64,000 nucleotides of DNA from positions 32,196 to 96,195 of the forward strand of contig DXED01000043.1 in NCBI GenBank assembly GCA_019115145.1. Direction: 5' to 3'. The first letter of the stretch is position 1, and each line of letters opens with the position of its first letter. Both the position numbers and the translations under genes were made by a program. This stretch comes from Claveliimonas intestinigallinarum. GTDB lineage: Bacteria; Bacillota; Clostridia; Lachnospirales; Lachnospiraceae. Shown here piece by piece: positions 26,270 through 34,704 of the stretch. The notes beneath the pieces were generated by a model. The model was not told the origin of the DNA, ran no database searches, and saw nothing but the letters and a program-made list of their open reading frames with translations.

Positions 26270-26351
26270 CAGGACAGAGCCATTCAATATATCTACACCG
26301 GACTTTGAGTATTCCGGGCAAAAACACAAGACGATTACGGAGGATTGACAG

Positions 26352-27683
26352 ATGAAAAAAGTAGTAAAATTCGGCGGCAGCTCTCTGGCAAGTGCAGCCC
26401 AGTTCAAAAAGGCAGGCCACATCATACGCCAGGACGAGTCCCGCAGATATGTGGTCCCGTCAGCACCGGGAAAACGCCACCCCCAGGACACCAAGGTGAC
26501 AGACATGCTCTACAGCTGCTATCTTCTCGCCCTGCGCGAGGAGGACGAGGAGGAGCAGTTTGAGAAGATGATCCTGGACATCAAGGCCAGATACGATGAG
26601 ATCATACGGGGGCTGGACCTGACACTGGATCTCACAGAGGAATTCCAGGTCATCCGGGAGAACTTCAGCCGCAAGATCGGCCGGGACTACGCGGCATCCA
26701 GGGGCGAGTACCTGAACGGTATCGTCATGGCGGAGTACCTGGGCTACACCTTCATCGACGCGGCGGACGTGATCTTCTTCCAGGAGTCCGGAGCCTTTGA
26801 CGCGGAGAAGACGAACCAGGTTCTCGCCGAGAGGCTGGCGGACTGTGAGAGGGCGGTGATCCCCGGGTTTTACGGCTCCCTTCCTGACGGTAGGATCAAG
26901 ACCTTCTCAAGGGGCGGCTCCGACATCACCGGCTCCATCGTGGCAAAGGCGGTGCACGCTGACATGTACGAGAACTGGACGGACGTGTCCGGCTTCCTGG
27001 TGGCAGATCCCCGCGTAGTCAAAAATCCGAAGGCTATCGATGTCATTACATACAGGGAGCTGCGGGAGCTGTCCTACATGGGAGCTTCCGTCCTCCACGA
27101 GGACGCTATCTTCCCGGTCCGCAAGGAGGGAATTCCCATCAACATCCGCAATACAAACTGTCCTGAGGACAAGGGCACTCTCATCGTGGAGGCCACCTGC
27201 CGCACCCCCCGTTTTACCATCACCGGCATTGCAGGCAAACGTGACTTTGCCTCCATCACCGTGGAGAAGGCCATGATGAACTCCGAGGTGGGCTTCTGCC
27301 ACAAGGTGCTGGGCGTATTTGCGGACAACGACATCTCCATCGAGCACATGCCCTCCGGCATCGACACCATGACCATCTTTGTCCACCAGGACGAGTTTGA
27401 GGAGAAGGAGCAGGAGGTCATCGCGGGCATCCACAGAGCCGTGGAACCGGATTTTGTGGAGCTGGAGTCTGATCTCGCCCTCATCGCCGTTGTGGGAAGG
27501 GGCATGAAGGCCACAAGGGGAACCTCCGGCCGGATCTTCTCCGCTCTGGCCCACGCCAATGTCAATGTGAAGATGATCGACCAGGGCTCCAGTGAGCTGA
27601 ACATCATCATCGGCGTGCGGAACCACGATTTTGAGGCAGCCATCAGAGCCATCTACGATATTTTTGTCACAACACAGATCTAA
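26352..27683 (+). CDS. lysC: Aspartate kinase
   Basis: 443 residues; phosphorylates L-aspartate, the entry to lysine, threonine and methionine synthesis. The N-terminal kinase domain begins with VVKFGGSSLASA and includes FSRGGSDITGSIVA near residue 190; two C-terminal ACT domains (about residues 300-440) include KRDFASITVEK and VGRGMKATRGTSGR, which bind the feedback amino acid. A TACGGAGGATTG site precedes the ATG. No lysine riboswitch is visible in the 80-base leader. It is likely co-transcribed with the CBS gene. Confidence 0.94.
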   Translation: MKKVVKFGGSSLASAAQFKKAGHIIRQDESRRYVVPSAPGKRHPQDTKVTDMLYSCYLLALREEDEEEQFEKMILDIKARYDEIIRGLDLTLDLTEEFQVIRENFSRKIGRDYAASRGEYLNGIVMAEYLGYTFIDAADVIFFQESGAFDAEKTNQVLAERLADCERAVIPGFYGSLPDGRIKTFSRGGSDITGSIVAKAVHADMYENWTDVSGFLVADPRVVKNPKAIDVITYRELRELSYMGASVLHEDAIFPVRKEGIPINIRNTNCPEDKGTLIVEATCRTPRFTITGIAGKRDFASITVEKAMMNSEVGFCHKVLGVFADNDISIEHMPSGIDTMTIFVHQDEFEEKEQEVIAGIHRAVEPDFVELESDLALIAVVGRGMKATRGTSGRIFSALAHANVNVKMIDQGSSELNIIIGVRNHDFEAAIRAIYDIFVTTQI

Positions 27684-27713
27684 AGCACATATACAAGGAG
27701 CGTTAAAGGAGAA

Positions 27714-28154
27714 ATGAAGCACGCAAACAGCAACATCCTGTTTTTCCTGAAGCCCAAGGTGGAGATCGCCTACATCTACGACTATCACACAGTCCGGCAG
27801 GCCCTCGAGATCATGGAGTACCACAAGTACTCCTCCATCCCCATTCTGAGCCGTGATGGAAAATACGTGGGCTCTATCACAGAGGGCGACCTTTTGTGGG
27901 GCCTGAAGAAGCTGGACCTCTTCAATCTGAAGGAGGCCGAGAATATCAGCATCATGAAGGTGGACCGGCGTCTGGACTACCAGTGCGTGACGGCCAAGTC
28001 CAAGATGGAGGATCTGATCGGGAGAGCCATGGAGCAGAATTTTGTCCCCGTGGTGGACGACCAGGAAAACTTTATCGGGATCATCACCCGAAAGGACATT
28101 ATCGGCTACTGCTACAACGAGCTGAGGAAACAGGAGGAACAATGCGGTGATTGA
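27714..28154 (+). CDS. CBS domain protein
   Basis: 146 residues made of a pair of CBS motifs: ALEIMEYHKYSSIPILSRDG with YVGSITEGDLLWGL, then SKMEDLIGRAMEQNFVPVVDD with FIGIITRKDIIGY. Such pairs bind adenine nucleotides. It stands alone without an attached enzyme, placed between lysC and the amidohydrolase, with an 8-base overlap into the latter. The Shine-Dalgarno GGAG is only 2 bases from the ATG, so expression may be weak or coupled. Confidence 0.9.
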   Translation: MKHANSNILFFLKPKVEIAYIYDYHTVRQALEIMEYHKYSSIPILSRDGKYVGSITEGDLLWGLKKLDLFNLKEAENISIMKVDRRLDYQCVTAKSKMEDLIGRAMEQNFVPVVDDQENFIGIITRKDIIGYCYNELRKQEEQCGD

Positions 28155-28986
28155 CTTTCATACACATATTTTCCCGGAGAAGATCGCCTCGAAGACTCTG
28201 GATTTTCTCGAGTCCAGATGCCACACCCACCCCTACACGAACGGGATGGCGTCCGGTCTTCTGGCCTCCACCAGGGAGGCGGGACTTGAGTTCTCTGTGG
28301 TCCTTCCCGTGGTGACAAAGCCCTCCCAGTTCGACTCCATCAACCGGTTTGCCCAGAAGATGCAGGATCCGGGAGAGGGGCTTTTGTCCTTTGGCGGTAT
28401 CCACCCGGACAATGAGGACTATAAGGAAAAGCTGCGCTTCATCCGGGATGCAGGCATGAAGGGGATCAAACTCCACCCGGACTACCAGGGCGTCATGATC
28501 GACGACATCCGCTACAAGCGGATCATCAGCTACGCCACCGAGCTGGGGCTGATCATCAGCGTTCACGCGGGCTTTGACCCGGGCTATCCGCAGTGCGTCC
28601 ACTGTCCTCCCAGGCTGGCCAGAGCCGTGATACGCGAGGTGCAGCCGGACAGGCTGATCCTGGCCCACATGGGCGGCTATCGCAGGTGGGACGAGGTGGA
28701 GGAGTACCTGGTGGGAGAGCCTGTCTGGTTCGACACCGCTGTCGTCCTGGGTGAGATCCCCGATGACCAGTTCCTCCGCATTGTCAAAAACCACGGCGCG
28801 GACCGCATCCTCTTCGGCACAGACTCCCCCTGGGCAGGCCAGAAGGAATTTGTCCGGTATCTGGGGGATCTCCCCCTCACAGAAAAGGAGAGGGAGCGGA
28901 TTTTCCGCCTCAATGCCCTGGAGCTTCTGGGGCTGTCCGCAAAGACGCCGCAGGAGCAGCCCGGCCAGGGGACAGCTCAGGTGTAA
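28147..28986 (+). CDS. Amidohydrolase family protein (PF04909-like)
   Basis: 279 residues from a GTG at 28147 behind AGGAGGAACAATGCG. Metal-binding marks of the amidohydrolase 2 group are DFHTHIFP at residues 3-10, GIKLHPDYQG, SVHAGFD, LAHMGG and the Asp in DRILFGTDSPW. The usual reaction is decarboxylation or lactone/amide hydrolysis of small carbon compounds; the substrate is not known. It overlaps the CBS gene by 8 bases, which suggests co-expression. Confidence 0.88.
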   Translation: MIDFHTHIFPEKIASKTLDFLESRCHTHPYTNGMASGLLASTREAGLEFSVVLPVVTKPSQFDSINRFAQKMQDPGEGLLSFGGIHPDNEDYKEKLRFIRDAGMKGIKLHPDYQGVMIDDIRYKRIISYATELGLIISVHAGFDPGYPQCVHCPPRLARAVIREVQPDRLILAHMGGYRRWDEVEEYLVGEPVWFDTAVVLGEIPDDQFLRIVKNHGADRILFGTDSPWAGQKEFVRYLGDLPLTEKERERIFRLNALELLGLSAKTPQEQPGQGTAQV

Positions 28987-28994
28987 AACGGATA

Positions 28995-29023
28995 TTGTTT
29001 TTTATTAAAAAAGTTCTTATAAT
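28995..29023 (+). promoter_or_regulatory. asnA promoter
   Basis: TTGTTT at 28995-29000, 17-base spacer, perfect TATAAT at 29018-29023. The 80-base leader holds a small GGTCAA/TTGACC hairpin at 29045-29069. Confidence 0.72.
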
Positions 29024-29104
29024 TATAAATCATGGTACGACACACAGGTCAATTTCCTTTTGACCCCTGCACCGTAGTATTAAAGAAAAGCGAGGTAAAA
29101 GTAT

Positions 29105-30115
29105 ATGAGCAGTCTCATGACACCAGAGGGATATACATCTCCTCTCACCATACGCGAGACAGAAGTCGCGATCAAAGAAGTAAAGGATTTTTTTGAGCGG
29201 GCCCTTGCGAAGTCCCTTCACCTGACCCGGGTCTCAGCGCCCCTCTTCGTGAAGCCCTCCACCGGCCTCAACGACAACCTGAACGGAGTGGAGCGCCCGG
29301 TCGCCTTCGGCATTAAGGAGCAGAACGACGACGTTGCGGAGATCGTCCACTCCCTGGCCAAGTGGAAGCGCTACGCTCTGAAGAGATACGGCTTTCACTC
29401 AGGGGAAGGTCTCTATACGGACATGAACGCCATCCGCAGAGATGAAGACACCGACAATCTCCACTCCATCTACGTGGACCAGTGGGACTGGGAGAAGGTG
29501 ATCTCCAGGGAGGAGCGGAACACAGAGACGCTGCAGTACACGGTGCGCAAGGTCTACGAGGCACTGAAGGAGACAGAGAGCTACATCTCCAGGCGCTACA
29601 ATTACATAGAGCCCATCCTACCCGAGGAGATCACATTTATCACCTCCCAGGAGCTGGAGGACATGTACCCCGGCATGACTCCCAAAGACAGAGAGCGTGC
29701 CTTTGCCAAAGAGAAGAAGGCCATCTTTGTATCTCAGATCGGAAAGGTGCTGGCCTCCGGCGAGAAGCACGACGGCCGGGCTCCGGACTACGACGACTGG
29801 GAGCTGAACGGCGACATCATCGTCTACTATCCGGTGCTGGACATTGCCCTGGAGCTGTCCTCCATGGGCGTGCGAGTAGACGAGGATTCCCTTCGCCGTC
29901 AGCTGAAGGAGGCAGGCTGCGAGGAGAGGGCCGAGCTTCCCTTCCAGAAATCTCTCCTTGCCGGCGAGCTCCCCTACACCATCGGCGGCGGCATCGGCCA
30001 GTCACGCATCTGCATGTTCTGCCTGCGCAAGGCACACATCGGCGAGGTTCAGTCCTCCATCTGGCCGGATGAGACCGTGGAGGCGGCAGAGGCGGCAGGC
30101 ATCCATCTGCTGTAA
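29105..30115 (+). CDS. asnA: Aspartate-ammonia ligase (asparagine synthetase A)
   Basis: 336 residues; makes asparagine from aspartate, ammonia and ATP. It has the class II aminoacyl-tRNA synthetase-like fold; clear marks are IKEVKDFFERALAKSLHL, SAPLFVKPSTGLNDNLNG, VHSLAKWKRYALKRYGF, YVDQWDWEKV and IGGGIGQSRICMF at the end (the Arg of motif 3). The nearby lysC, which uses the same substrate, makes local aspartate metabolism a theme, but the genes have separate promoters. Confidence 0.97.
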   Translation: MSSLMTPEGYTSPLTIRETEVAIKEVKDFFERALAKSLHLTRVSAPLFVKPSTGLNDNLNGVERPVAFGIKEQNDDVAEIVHSLAKWKRYALKRYGFHSGEGLYTDMNAIRRDEDTDNLHSIYVDQWDWEKVISREERNTETLQYTVRKVYEALKETESYISRRYNYIEPILPEEITFITSQELEDMYPGMTPKDRERAFAKEKKAIFVSQIGKVLASGEKHDGRAPDYDDWELNGDIIVYYPVLDIALELSSMGVRVDEDSLRRQLKEAGCEERAELPFQKSLLAGELPYTIGGGIGQSRICMFCLRKAHIGEVQSSIWPDETVEAAEAAGIHLL

Positions 30116-30169
30116 GAAGGATGGCTCGCGGGACAGACAAAGTCTCCGAAAATAATTCATTTAATTTGT

Positions 30170-30207
30170 GGAAAATCATTGATTTTCCCGGATCTTTATG
30201 CTAAACT
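30170..30207 (+). promoter_or_regulatory. rplU promoter with a perfect palindrome over the -35 box
   Basis: TTGATT at 30179-30184 and TAAACT at 30202-30207, 17-base spacer. A 9-base inverted repeat GGAAAATCA-T-TGATTTTCC (30170-30188) covers the -35. No T-run follows, so it is not a terminator of asnA. Confidence 0.6.
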
Positions 30208-30298
30208 ACACTAGTGTGCCGCACAGCGAGGTTCTAAAAGTGCGCTCCAAAGCGGAGAGCCGCCGAAGCTGGCGAGTAATGATAATAGGAGGTGCCAT
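30208..30298 (+). ncRNA. Ribosomal protein L21 leader
   Basis: The leader before rplU has the sequence pattern of the Firmicutes L21 leader: GTGCCGCACAGCGAGG, then AAGTGCGCTCC and the GCGGAGAG/GCCGCCGAAGCTGGCG stretch, followed by the strong AGGAGG of rplU. L21 or its relatives bind such leaders for autoregulation. The call rests on resemblance recalled by eye; a covariance model search would settle it. Confidence 0.75.
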
Positions 30299-30607
30299 AT
30301 GTACGCAATCATAGCAACAGGTGGTAAACAGTACAAAGTAGCAGAAGGCGATATCATTAAAGTAGAAAAACTTGGTGTGGAAGCTGGAGAGACTTATACA
30401 TTTGACCAGGTGCTTGCAGTGAGCGACAACGGACTGAAGGTTGGAAATCCCACTGTAGAGGGCGCAACTGTTGAGGCTTCCGTTGTAGAGAACGGCAAAG
30501 CCAAGAAGGTCATCGTTTACAAGTATAAGAGAAAAACTGGATATCATAAGAAAAACGGTCACAGACAGCAGTACACAGCAGTTAAGATTGAGAAAATCAA
30601 CGCTTAA
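30299..30607 (+). CDS. rplU: 50S ribosomal protein L21
   Basis: 102 residues with the whole L21 pattern: MYAIIATGGKQYKVAEGD at the start, VLAVSDNGLKVGNP, and KVIVYKYKRKTGYHKKNGHR near the end. It heads the rplU-prp-rpmA operon in the usual Firmicutes order, behind the L21 leader. Confidence 0.98.
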   Translation: MYAIIATGGKQYKVAEGDIIKVEKLGVEAGETYTFDQVLAVSDNGLKVGNPTVEGATVEASVVENGKAKKVIVYKYKRKTGYHKKNGHRQQYTAVKIEKINA

Positions 30608-30625
30608 TCATCTGGTGGCAGTTTT

Positions 30626-30958
30626 ATGATCCGGGTGACGATTTATCAGAACGAAAAGAAAGAATGTGCGGGTTTTCTCGCAAAGGGACATGCAGGCTTC
30701 AGTGAGGCGGGACAGGATATTGTCTGCGCGGCGGCGTCGGTGCTGATGATCAACACAGTGAACGCCATTGAGGCCTTTACGGATGACAAGACTTCCCTTG
30801 TATCCGATGATATGGAGGGGCTCATTGATTTCCGTCTTGCAGACCGTCCCGGCAGGGAGGCAGCACTTCTGTTAAAGGCCATGATCCTCGGACTCGAGAC
30901 AATGGCAGATGACAGCAACTATTCGGAATACATTCAGGTAAGATTTGAGGAGGTGTAA
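30626..30958 (+). CDS. prp: Ribosomal-processing cysteine protease Prp
   Basis: 110 residues. Prp cuts the N-terminal extension off ribosomal protein L27 in Firmicutes. The catalytic His22 in KGHAGFSEAGQDIV and Cys34 in DIVCAAASVLMINT are both in place, with the spacing known from Staphylococcus. It lies between rplU and rpmA, next to its substrate gene. Confidence 0.93.
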   Translation: MIRVTIYQNEKKECAGFLAKGHAGFSEAGQDIVCAAASVLMINTVNAIEAFTDDKTSLVSDDMEGLIDFRLADRPGREAALLLKAMILGLETMADDSNYSEYIQVRFEEV

Positions 30959-30963
30959 CGACC

Positions 30964-31248
30964 ATGATGAAATTAAATCTTCAGTTTTTTGCTCATAAAA
31001 AAGGTGTAGGTTCTACAAAGAACGGACGTGACTCCGAGTCTAAGAGATTAGGTGCGAAGAGAGCTGACGGACAGTTCGTAAAAGCCGGCAACATCCTTTA
31101 CAGACAGCGTGGAACGAAGATCCATCCAGGTGTCAATGTAGGACGCGGCGGAGACGACACATTATTTGCTTTAGTAGATGGTGTTGTCAGATTTGAAAGA
31201 AAAGGAAGAGATAAGAAACAGGTTTCTATCTATCCAGTAGCACAGTAA
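30964..31248 (+). CDS. rpmA: 50S ribosomal protein L27 with cleavable N-terminal extension
   Basis: 94 residues. The first nine residues end in LNLQFF just before AHKKGVGST, exactly the Prp site that exposes the mature N-terminus at the peptidyl-transferase centre. The rest (GRDSESKRLGAKRADGQFV, RQRGTKIHPG) is standard L27. Two ATG codons lie in tandem at 30964 and 30967; either may start. Confidence 0.97.
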   Translation: MMKLNLQFFAHKKGVGSTKNGRDSESKRLGAKRADGQFVKAGNILYRQRGTKIHPGVNVGRGGDDTLFALVDGVVRFERKGRDKKQVSIYPVAQ

Positions 31249-31260
31249 TCAGCGAAGGTA

Positions 31261-31299
31261 AGACCCTGCCGTATATTGCAAACGGCAGGGCTCTTTTTT
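31261..31299 (+). terminator. Strong terminator between rpmA and obgE
   Basis: CCCTGCCGT and ACGGCAGGG form a 9-base-pair GC-rich stem with a 9-base loop, followed by CTCTTTTTT. It lies 13 bases after rpmA, and the obgE Shine-Dalgarno starts only 3 bases after the T-run. Confidence 0.88.
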
Positions 31300-31317
31300 C
31301 ATAAGGAGATTGACGAC

Positions 31318-32607
31318 ATGTTTGCAGACAGAGCAAAAATATTCATCCGCTCCGGCAAGGGCGGCGACGGCCATGTAAGCTTCCGGCGGGAGCTCTATGT
31401 GCCCAACGGCGGCCCCGACGGCGGCGACGGCGGAAGGGGCGGCGACGTGATCTTTGAGGTGGACGAAGGCCTGAACACGCTCCAGGATTTCCGTCACAGG
31501 AGAAAATACGCGGCAAAGGACGGAGAGCCGGGGGGCAAGAGGAGATGCCACGGCGCCGACGCGGACGACATCGTACTGAAGGTGCCCGAGGGCACGGTGA
31601 TCAAAGAGGCCGAGTCCGGCAAGGTCATTGCGGACATGTCCGGCGACAACCGCAGGCAGGTCATCCTGAAGGGCGGAAAGGGCGGCCTTGGCAACCAGCA
31701 CTTTGCCACAGCCACCATGCAGATTCCCAAGTACGCCCAGCCCGGGCAGCCGGCACAGGAGCTGTGGGTGAACCTGGAGCTGAAGGTGATCGCGGACGTG
31801 GGGCTTGTGGGCTTCCCCAACGTAGGGAAATCCACCTTCCTGTCCAGAGTCACCAACGCAAGGCCGAAGATCGCCAACTATCACTTTACGACCCTGAGCC
31901 CTAATCTGGGTGTGGTGGACGTGCCCGGTGCCAAGGGCTTTGTCATCGCAGATATCCCGGGACTCATCGAGGGCGCCTCGGAGGGCGTGGGCCTCGGCCA
32001 TGAATTTCTCCGCCACATTGAGAGAACCAAGCTCATCATCCATGTGGTGGACGCGGCCGGCACAGAGGGCCGGGACCCGGTGGAGGATATCAGGAAAATC
32101 AATGCGGAGCTTCGCGCCTACAACCCGGAGATCGCCGACAGGCCCCAGATCATCGCGGCCAACAAGATCGACGCCATCTACCAGGAGGAGGGACAGGAGA
32201 GCCCTGTGGAACGCCTGAAGCGGGAATTTGAGCCCCAGGGCATCCAGGTCTTCCCCATCTCCGGCGTGACGGGAGAGGGCATCCAGGAGCTTCTGTACGA
32301 GGCTTCCAGACGTCTGGACGAGCTGGACGACGAGCCGGTCATCTTCCAGCAGGAGTACTTCCCGGAGGACGAGCTGATCTACGAGGATCTGCCCTACACG
32401 GTGGAGAAGGAGGACGATGTCTACGTTGTGGAGGGCCCCAAGATCGAGAAGATGCTGGGCTACACCAACCTGGACTCCGAGAAGGGATTTCAGTTCTTCC
32501 AGAAGTTCCTCAAGGACACCGGTATCCTGGAGGAGCTGGAGGCCAAGGGCATCCAGGAGGGGGACACTGTCCGCATGTACGGACTTCAGTTCGACTATTA
32601 CAAGTAG
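31318..32607 (+). CDS. obgE: GTPase ObgE/CgtA
   Basis: 429 residues; a late 50S assembly and stress GTPase. The glycine-rich Obg fold is at residues 1-155 (SGKGGDGHVSFRREL, GGPDGGDGGRGG), the G domain follows with G1 GFPNVGKSTFL, G3 DIPGLIEGA and G4 ANKID, and the C-terminal OCT domain starts near residue 350. The start at 31318 is set by AAGGAGATTGACGAC; an upstream in-frame ATG at 31276 would lie inside the terminator. Confidence 0.97.
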   Translation: MFADRAKIFIRSGKGGDGHVSFRRELYVPNGGPDGGDGGRGGDVIFEVDEGLNTLQDFRHRRKYAAKDGEPGGKRRCHGADADDIVLKVPEGTVIKEAESGKVIADMSGDNRRQVILKGGKGGLGNQHFATATMQIPKYAQPGQPAQELWVNLELKVIADVGLVGFPNVGKSTFLSRVTNARPKIANYHFTTLSPNLGVVDVPGAKGFVIADIPGLIEGASEGVGLGHEFLRHIERTKLIIHVVDAAGTEGRDPVEDIRKINAELRAYNPEIADRPQIIAANKIDAIYQEEGQESPVERLKREFEPQGIQVFPISGVTGEGIQELLYEASRRLDELDDEPVIFQQEYFPEDELIYEDLPYTVEKEDDVYVVEGPKIEKMLGYTNLDSEKGFQFFQKFLKDTGILEELEAKGIQEGDTVRMYGLQFDYYK

Positions 32608-32671
32608 GATTTTGTGACAGGCAGATTTAGATTTTACAGATAGCATATAATAAAGATAGGAGAGAAGGCAA

Positions 32672-32962
32672 ATGACGACAAAGCAGCGGGCTTATTTGAA
32701 AAGCCTTGCCATGACCATGGATCCCATTTTCCAGATCGGGAAGAACAGCATGACGCCTGAGCTCACAAAGGCGGTGGACGAGGCTCTGGAGGCCCGGGAG
32801 CTCATCAAGGTGAGCGTCCTCCAGAACTGCGCCGACGATCCAAGAGAGCTTGCCGCCATGCTGGCAGAGCGCACCCGCTCCCAGGTGGTGCAGGTCATCG
32901 GCAAGAAGATCGTCCTCTACAGAGAGGGGAAAAACGAGAAAAAGAAGATCCAGCTTCCGTAA
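32672..32962 (+). CDS. yhbY: CRM domain RNA-binding protein YhbY
   Basis: 96 residues, the stand-alone CRM domain that binds pre-50S particles. Conserved parts are TTKQRAYLKSLAMTMDPIFQ, GKNSMTPELTKAVDEALEAR, and the C-terminal LYREGKNEKKKIQLP. Located between obgE and nadD, the usual Firmicutes order. Confidence 0.93.
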   Translation: MTTKQRAYLKSLAMTMDPIFQIGKNSMTPELTKAVDEALEARELIKVSVLQNCADDPRELAAMLAERTRSQVVQVIGKKIVLYREGKNEKKKIQLP

Positions 32963-32984
32963 AAGGATCAAAAGGAGTTCCTTT

Positions 32985-33596
32985 ATGAAGAAGATCGGGA
33001 TCATGGGAGGGACGTTTGATCCGGTCCACAACGGCCATCTGACCCTGGCAGAGTACGCCTGCCGGGACTATCAGCTGGATCAGGTCTGGTTCATGCCAAA
33101 CGGAAATCCTCCCCACAAGGACAATAAAAATATCGTCTCCACGCCCCGGGAGCGGGCACAGATGGTCTCACTGGCCATCAGCGGCTACAGGAAATTCCGC
33201 CTGGAGGACTATGAGCTGAAGAGGAAGGATGTAAGCTGCTCCTACGGGACAATGGAGCACTTTAAGGAGCTGTACCCGGAGGATCATTTTTACTTCATCA
33301 TCGGCGCGGATTCCCTGTTCTCCATCGAGCAGTGGGTGCACGTGGAGCGGCTTTTCCCCACCTGCACCATCCTCGCCGCCTACAGGGACGACAAGAGCAG
33401 CAGGGAGGTCATGGGCCGCCAGATCCGTCTCCTCACCGGGAAATACGGCGCGGACATCCGCCTCCTCAACACGCCTCTGGTGGATGTATCCTCCCACGAG
33501 CTGCGCCGCATGCTGCGGGATAAAGAGGACGTAGGCGGGCTCATGCCCGAGGCAGTGGTGGACTATATCCACAGAAATCAGCTCTACACCTCATAG
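32985..33596 (+). CDS. nadD: Nicotinate-nucleotide adenylyltransferase
   Basis: 203 residues; makes deamido-NAD from nicotinate mononucleotide and ATP. The nucleotidyltransferase start KIGIMGGTFDPVHNGHL has the full GTFDPVHxGH motif, and VDVSSHELRRML near the end is the ISSTxxR-type motif. The start follows AAAAGGAG. An open frame extends upstream into yhbY but has no matching signals. Confidence 0.96.
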   Translation: MKKIGIMGGTFDPVHNGHLTLAEYACRDYQLDQVWFMPNGNPPHKDNKNIVSTPRERAQMVSLAISGYRKFRLEDYELKRKDVSCSYGTMEHFKELYPEDHFYFIIGADSLFSIEQWVHVERLFPTCTILAAYRDDKSSREVMGRQIRLLTGKYGADIRLLNTPLVDVSSHELRRMLRDKEDVGGLMPEAVVDYIHRNQLYTS

Positions 33597-33639
33597 ATTG
33601 ATAGAACAGAAAAATAGTTTTCTCAAGGAAGTGTGTGTC

Positions 33640-34227
33640 ATGAATGAAAATATCGATGTTATGCGCAGAAAGGTGAAAAAATATCTGGACAAGAACCGGT
33701 ACAACCACACCCTGGGTGTCATGTACACTGCGGGGGCTCTGGCCATGCGCTACGGCGCGGACCTGAACCGGGCGCTGACTGCCGGACTTCTCCACGACTG
33801 CGCCAAATGTATCCCCAACGACAAGAAGATACGGATGTGTAAGAAAAACCACATTTTTATCACCCCCGCCGAGGAGGCCAACCCCTCCCTTCTCCACGCC
33901 AAGCTGGGAGCCTTCCTGGCAGCAAAGAAGTACCATATCGGGGACAGGACCATTTTAAACGCCATCGCGTGCCACACCACCGGCAAGCCGGAGATGACTC
34001 TTCTGGACAAGATCCTCTACATCGCGGACTACATCGAGCCGAACCGGGCGGAGCTGCCGGATATGTCTGAGGCCAGGAGACTGGCTTTTGAGGACATAGA
34101 CGAGTGCCTCTACCTGCTCCTTCGGGACTCCCTGGTCTATCTGCAGACAAAGGGACTGCCCGTGGATCCGGCCACAGAGAAGACCTACAATTACTATAAA
34201 AAATATCTGGGAAAAAAGGAGGAATAA
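33640..34227 (+). CDS. yqeK: HD domain hydrolase YqeK
   Basis: 195 residues. YqeK cleaves Ap4A symmetrically with a di-iron HD site. Visible are YNHTLGVMYTA with the first His, AGLLHDCAKCIPNDKK with the HD pair near residue 63, LLHAKLGAFLA and AIACHTTGKPEMTLLDKI. The start at 33640 follows AAGGAAGTGTGTG; an in-frame start at 33598 lies directly behind nadD and lacks a Shine-Dalgarno. Confidence 0.93.
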   Translation: MNENIDVMRRKVKKYLDKNRYNHTLGVMYTAGALAMRYGADLNRALTAGLLHDCAKCIPNDKKIRMCKKNHIFITPAEEANPSLLHAKLGAFLAAKKYHIGDRTILNAIACHTTGKPEMTLLDKILYIADYIEPNRAELPDMSEARRLAFEDIDECLYLLLRDSLVYLQTKGLPVDPATEKTYNYYKKYLGKKEE

Positions 34228-34232
34228 AGCCT

Positions 34233-34586
34233 ATGAACCATGCAGATCAGATGGCGCTCACCGCTTACCGGGCGCTGGACGAGAAAAAGGGCCGGGATAT
34301 CCGGATCATCAGAATTTCAGACATCTCCGTCATCGCCGACTATTTTGTCATCGTGGACGGCGGCAGCTCCAGCCAGGTGAACGCCCTCGTGGACAATGTG
34401 GAGGAGAAGATGCATCTGGCCGGATATGTCATGAAGCAGCGGGAGGGCCGGGACGGCACCTGGGTGCTCCTGGACTACGGCGATGTGATCGTCCACGTCT
34501 TTGACAGCGAGAACCGCTCCTTCTACAATCTGGAGCATATCTGGAGCGACGGGCAGGAGATGGACCCGGAGGCTCTCCAGGCGTAA
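34233..34586 (+). CDS. rsfS: Ribosomal silencing factor RsfS
   Basis: 117 residues; binds L14 and blocks subunit joining in starvation. Typical marks are IRIIRISDISVIADYFVIVDGGSS and GRDGTWVLLDYGDVIVHVFD, ending in YNLEHIWSDG. It closes the nadD-yqeK-rsfS set and is followed by a terminator. Confidence 0.95.
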   Translation: MNHADQMALTAYRALDEKKGRDIRIIRISDISVIADYFVIVDGGSSSQVNALVDNVEEKMHLAGYVMKQREGRDGTWVLLDYGDVIVHVFDSENRSFYNLEHIWSDGQEMDPEALQA

Positions 34587-34602
34587 CAGGAAATGCAGAG
34601 AC

Positions 34603-34632
34603 AGGAGTCCCGCGAAAGCGGGACTCCTTTTC
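34603..34632 (+). terminator. Terminator after rsfS
   Basis: A perfect 11-base-pair stem AGGAGTCCCGC/GCGGGACTCCT with a GAAA tetraloop and a T-run. Confidence 0.93.
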
Positions 34633-34637
34633 TGTTC

Positions 34638-34666
34638 TTGTAAAACGTTCCCAATGCCGATATACT
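34638..34666 (+). promoter_or_regulatory. Promoter of the two-component system
   Basis: TTGTAA at 34638-34643 and TATACT at 34661-34666, 17-base spacer, 39 bases before the response regulator. Confidence 0.65.
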
Positions 34667-34704
34667 GAATACAGAGACAAAAGGAGACGGGGAGGAGATA
34701 CACA

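Noticed and set aside
26270..26351. A lysine riboswitch before the aspartokinase gene
   Set aside because: The leader is about 80 bases and lacks the long multi-stem structure of that riboswitch.
26907..28142. A 411-codon minus-strand frame opposite lysC and the CBS gene
   Set aside because: Composition (His/Leu/Val-rich) is typical of antisense shadows.
29024..29104. A riboswitch or T-box in the asnA leader
   Set aside because: Only one short hairpin (29045-29069) is present; no T-box sequence or terminator pair is seen.
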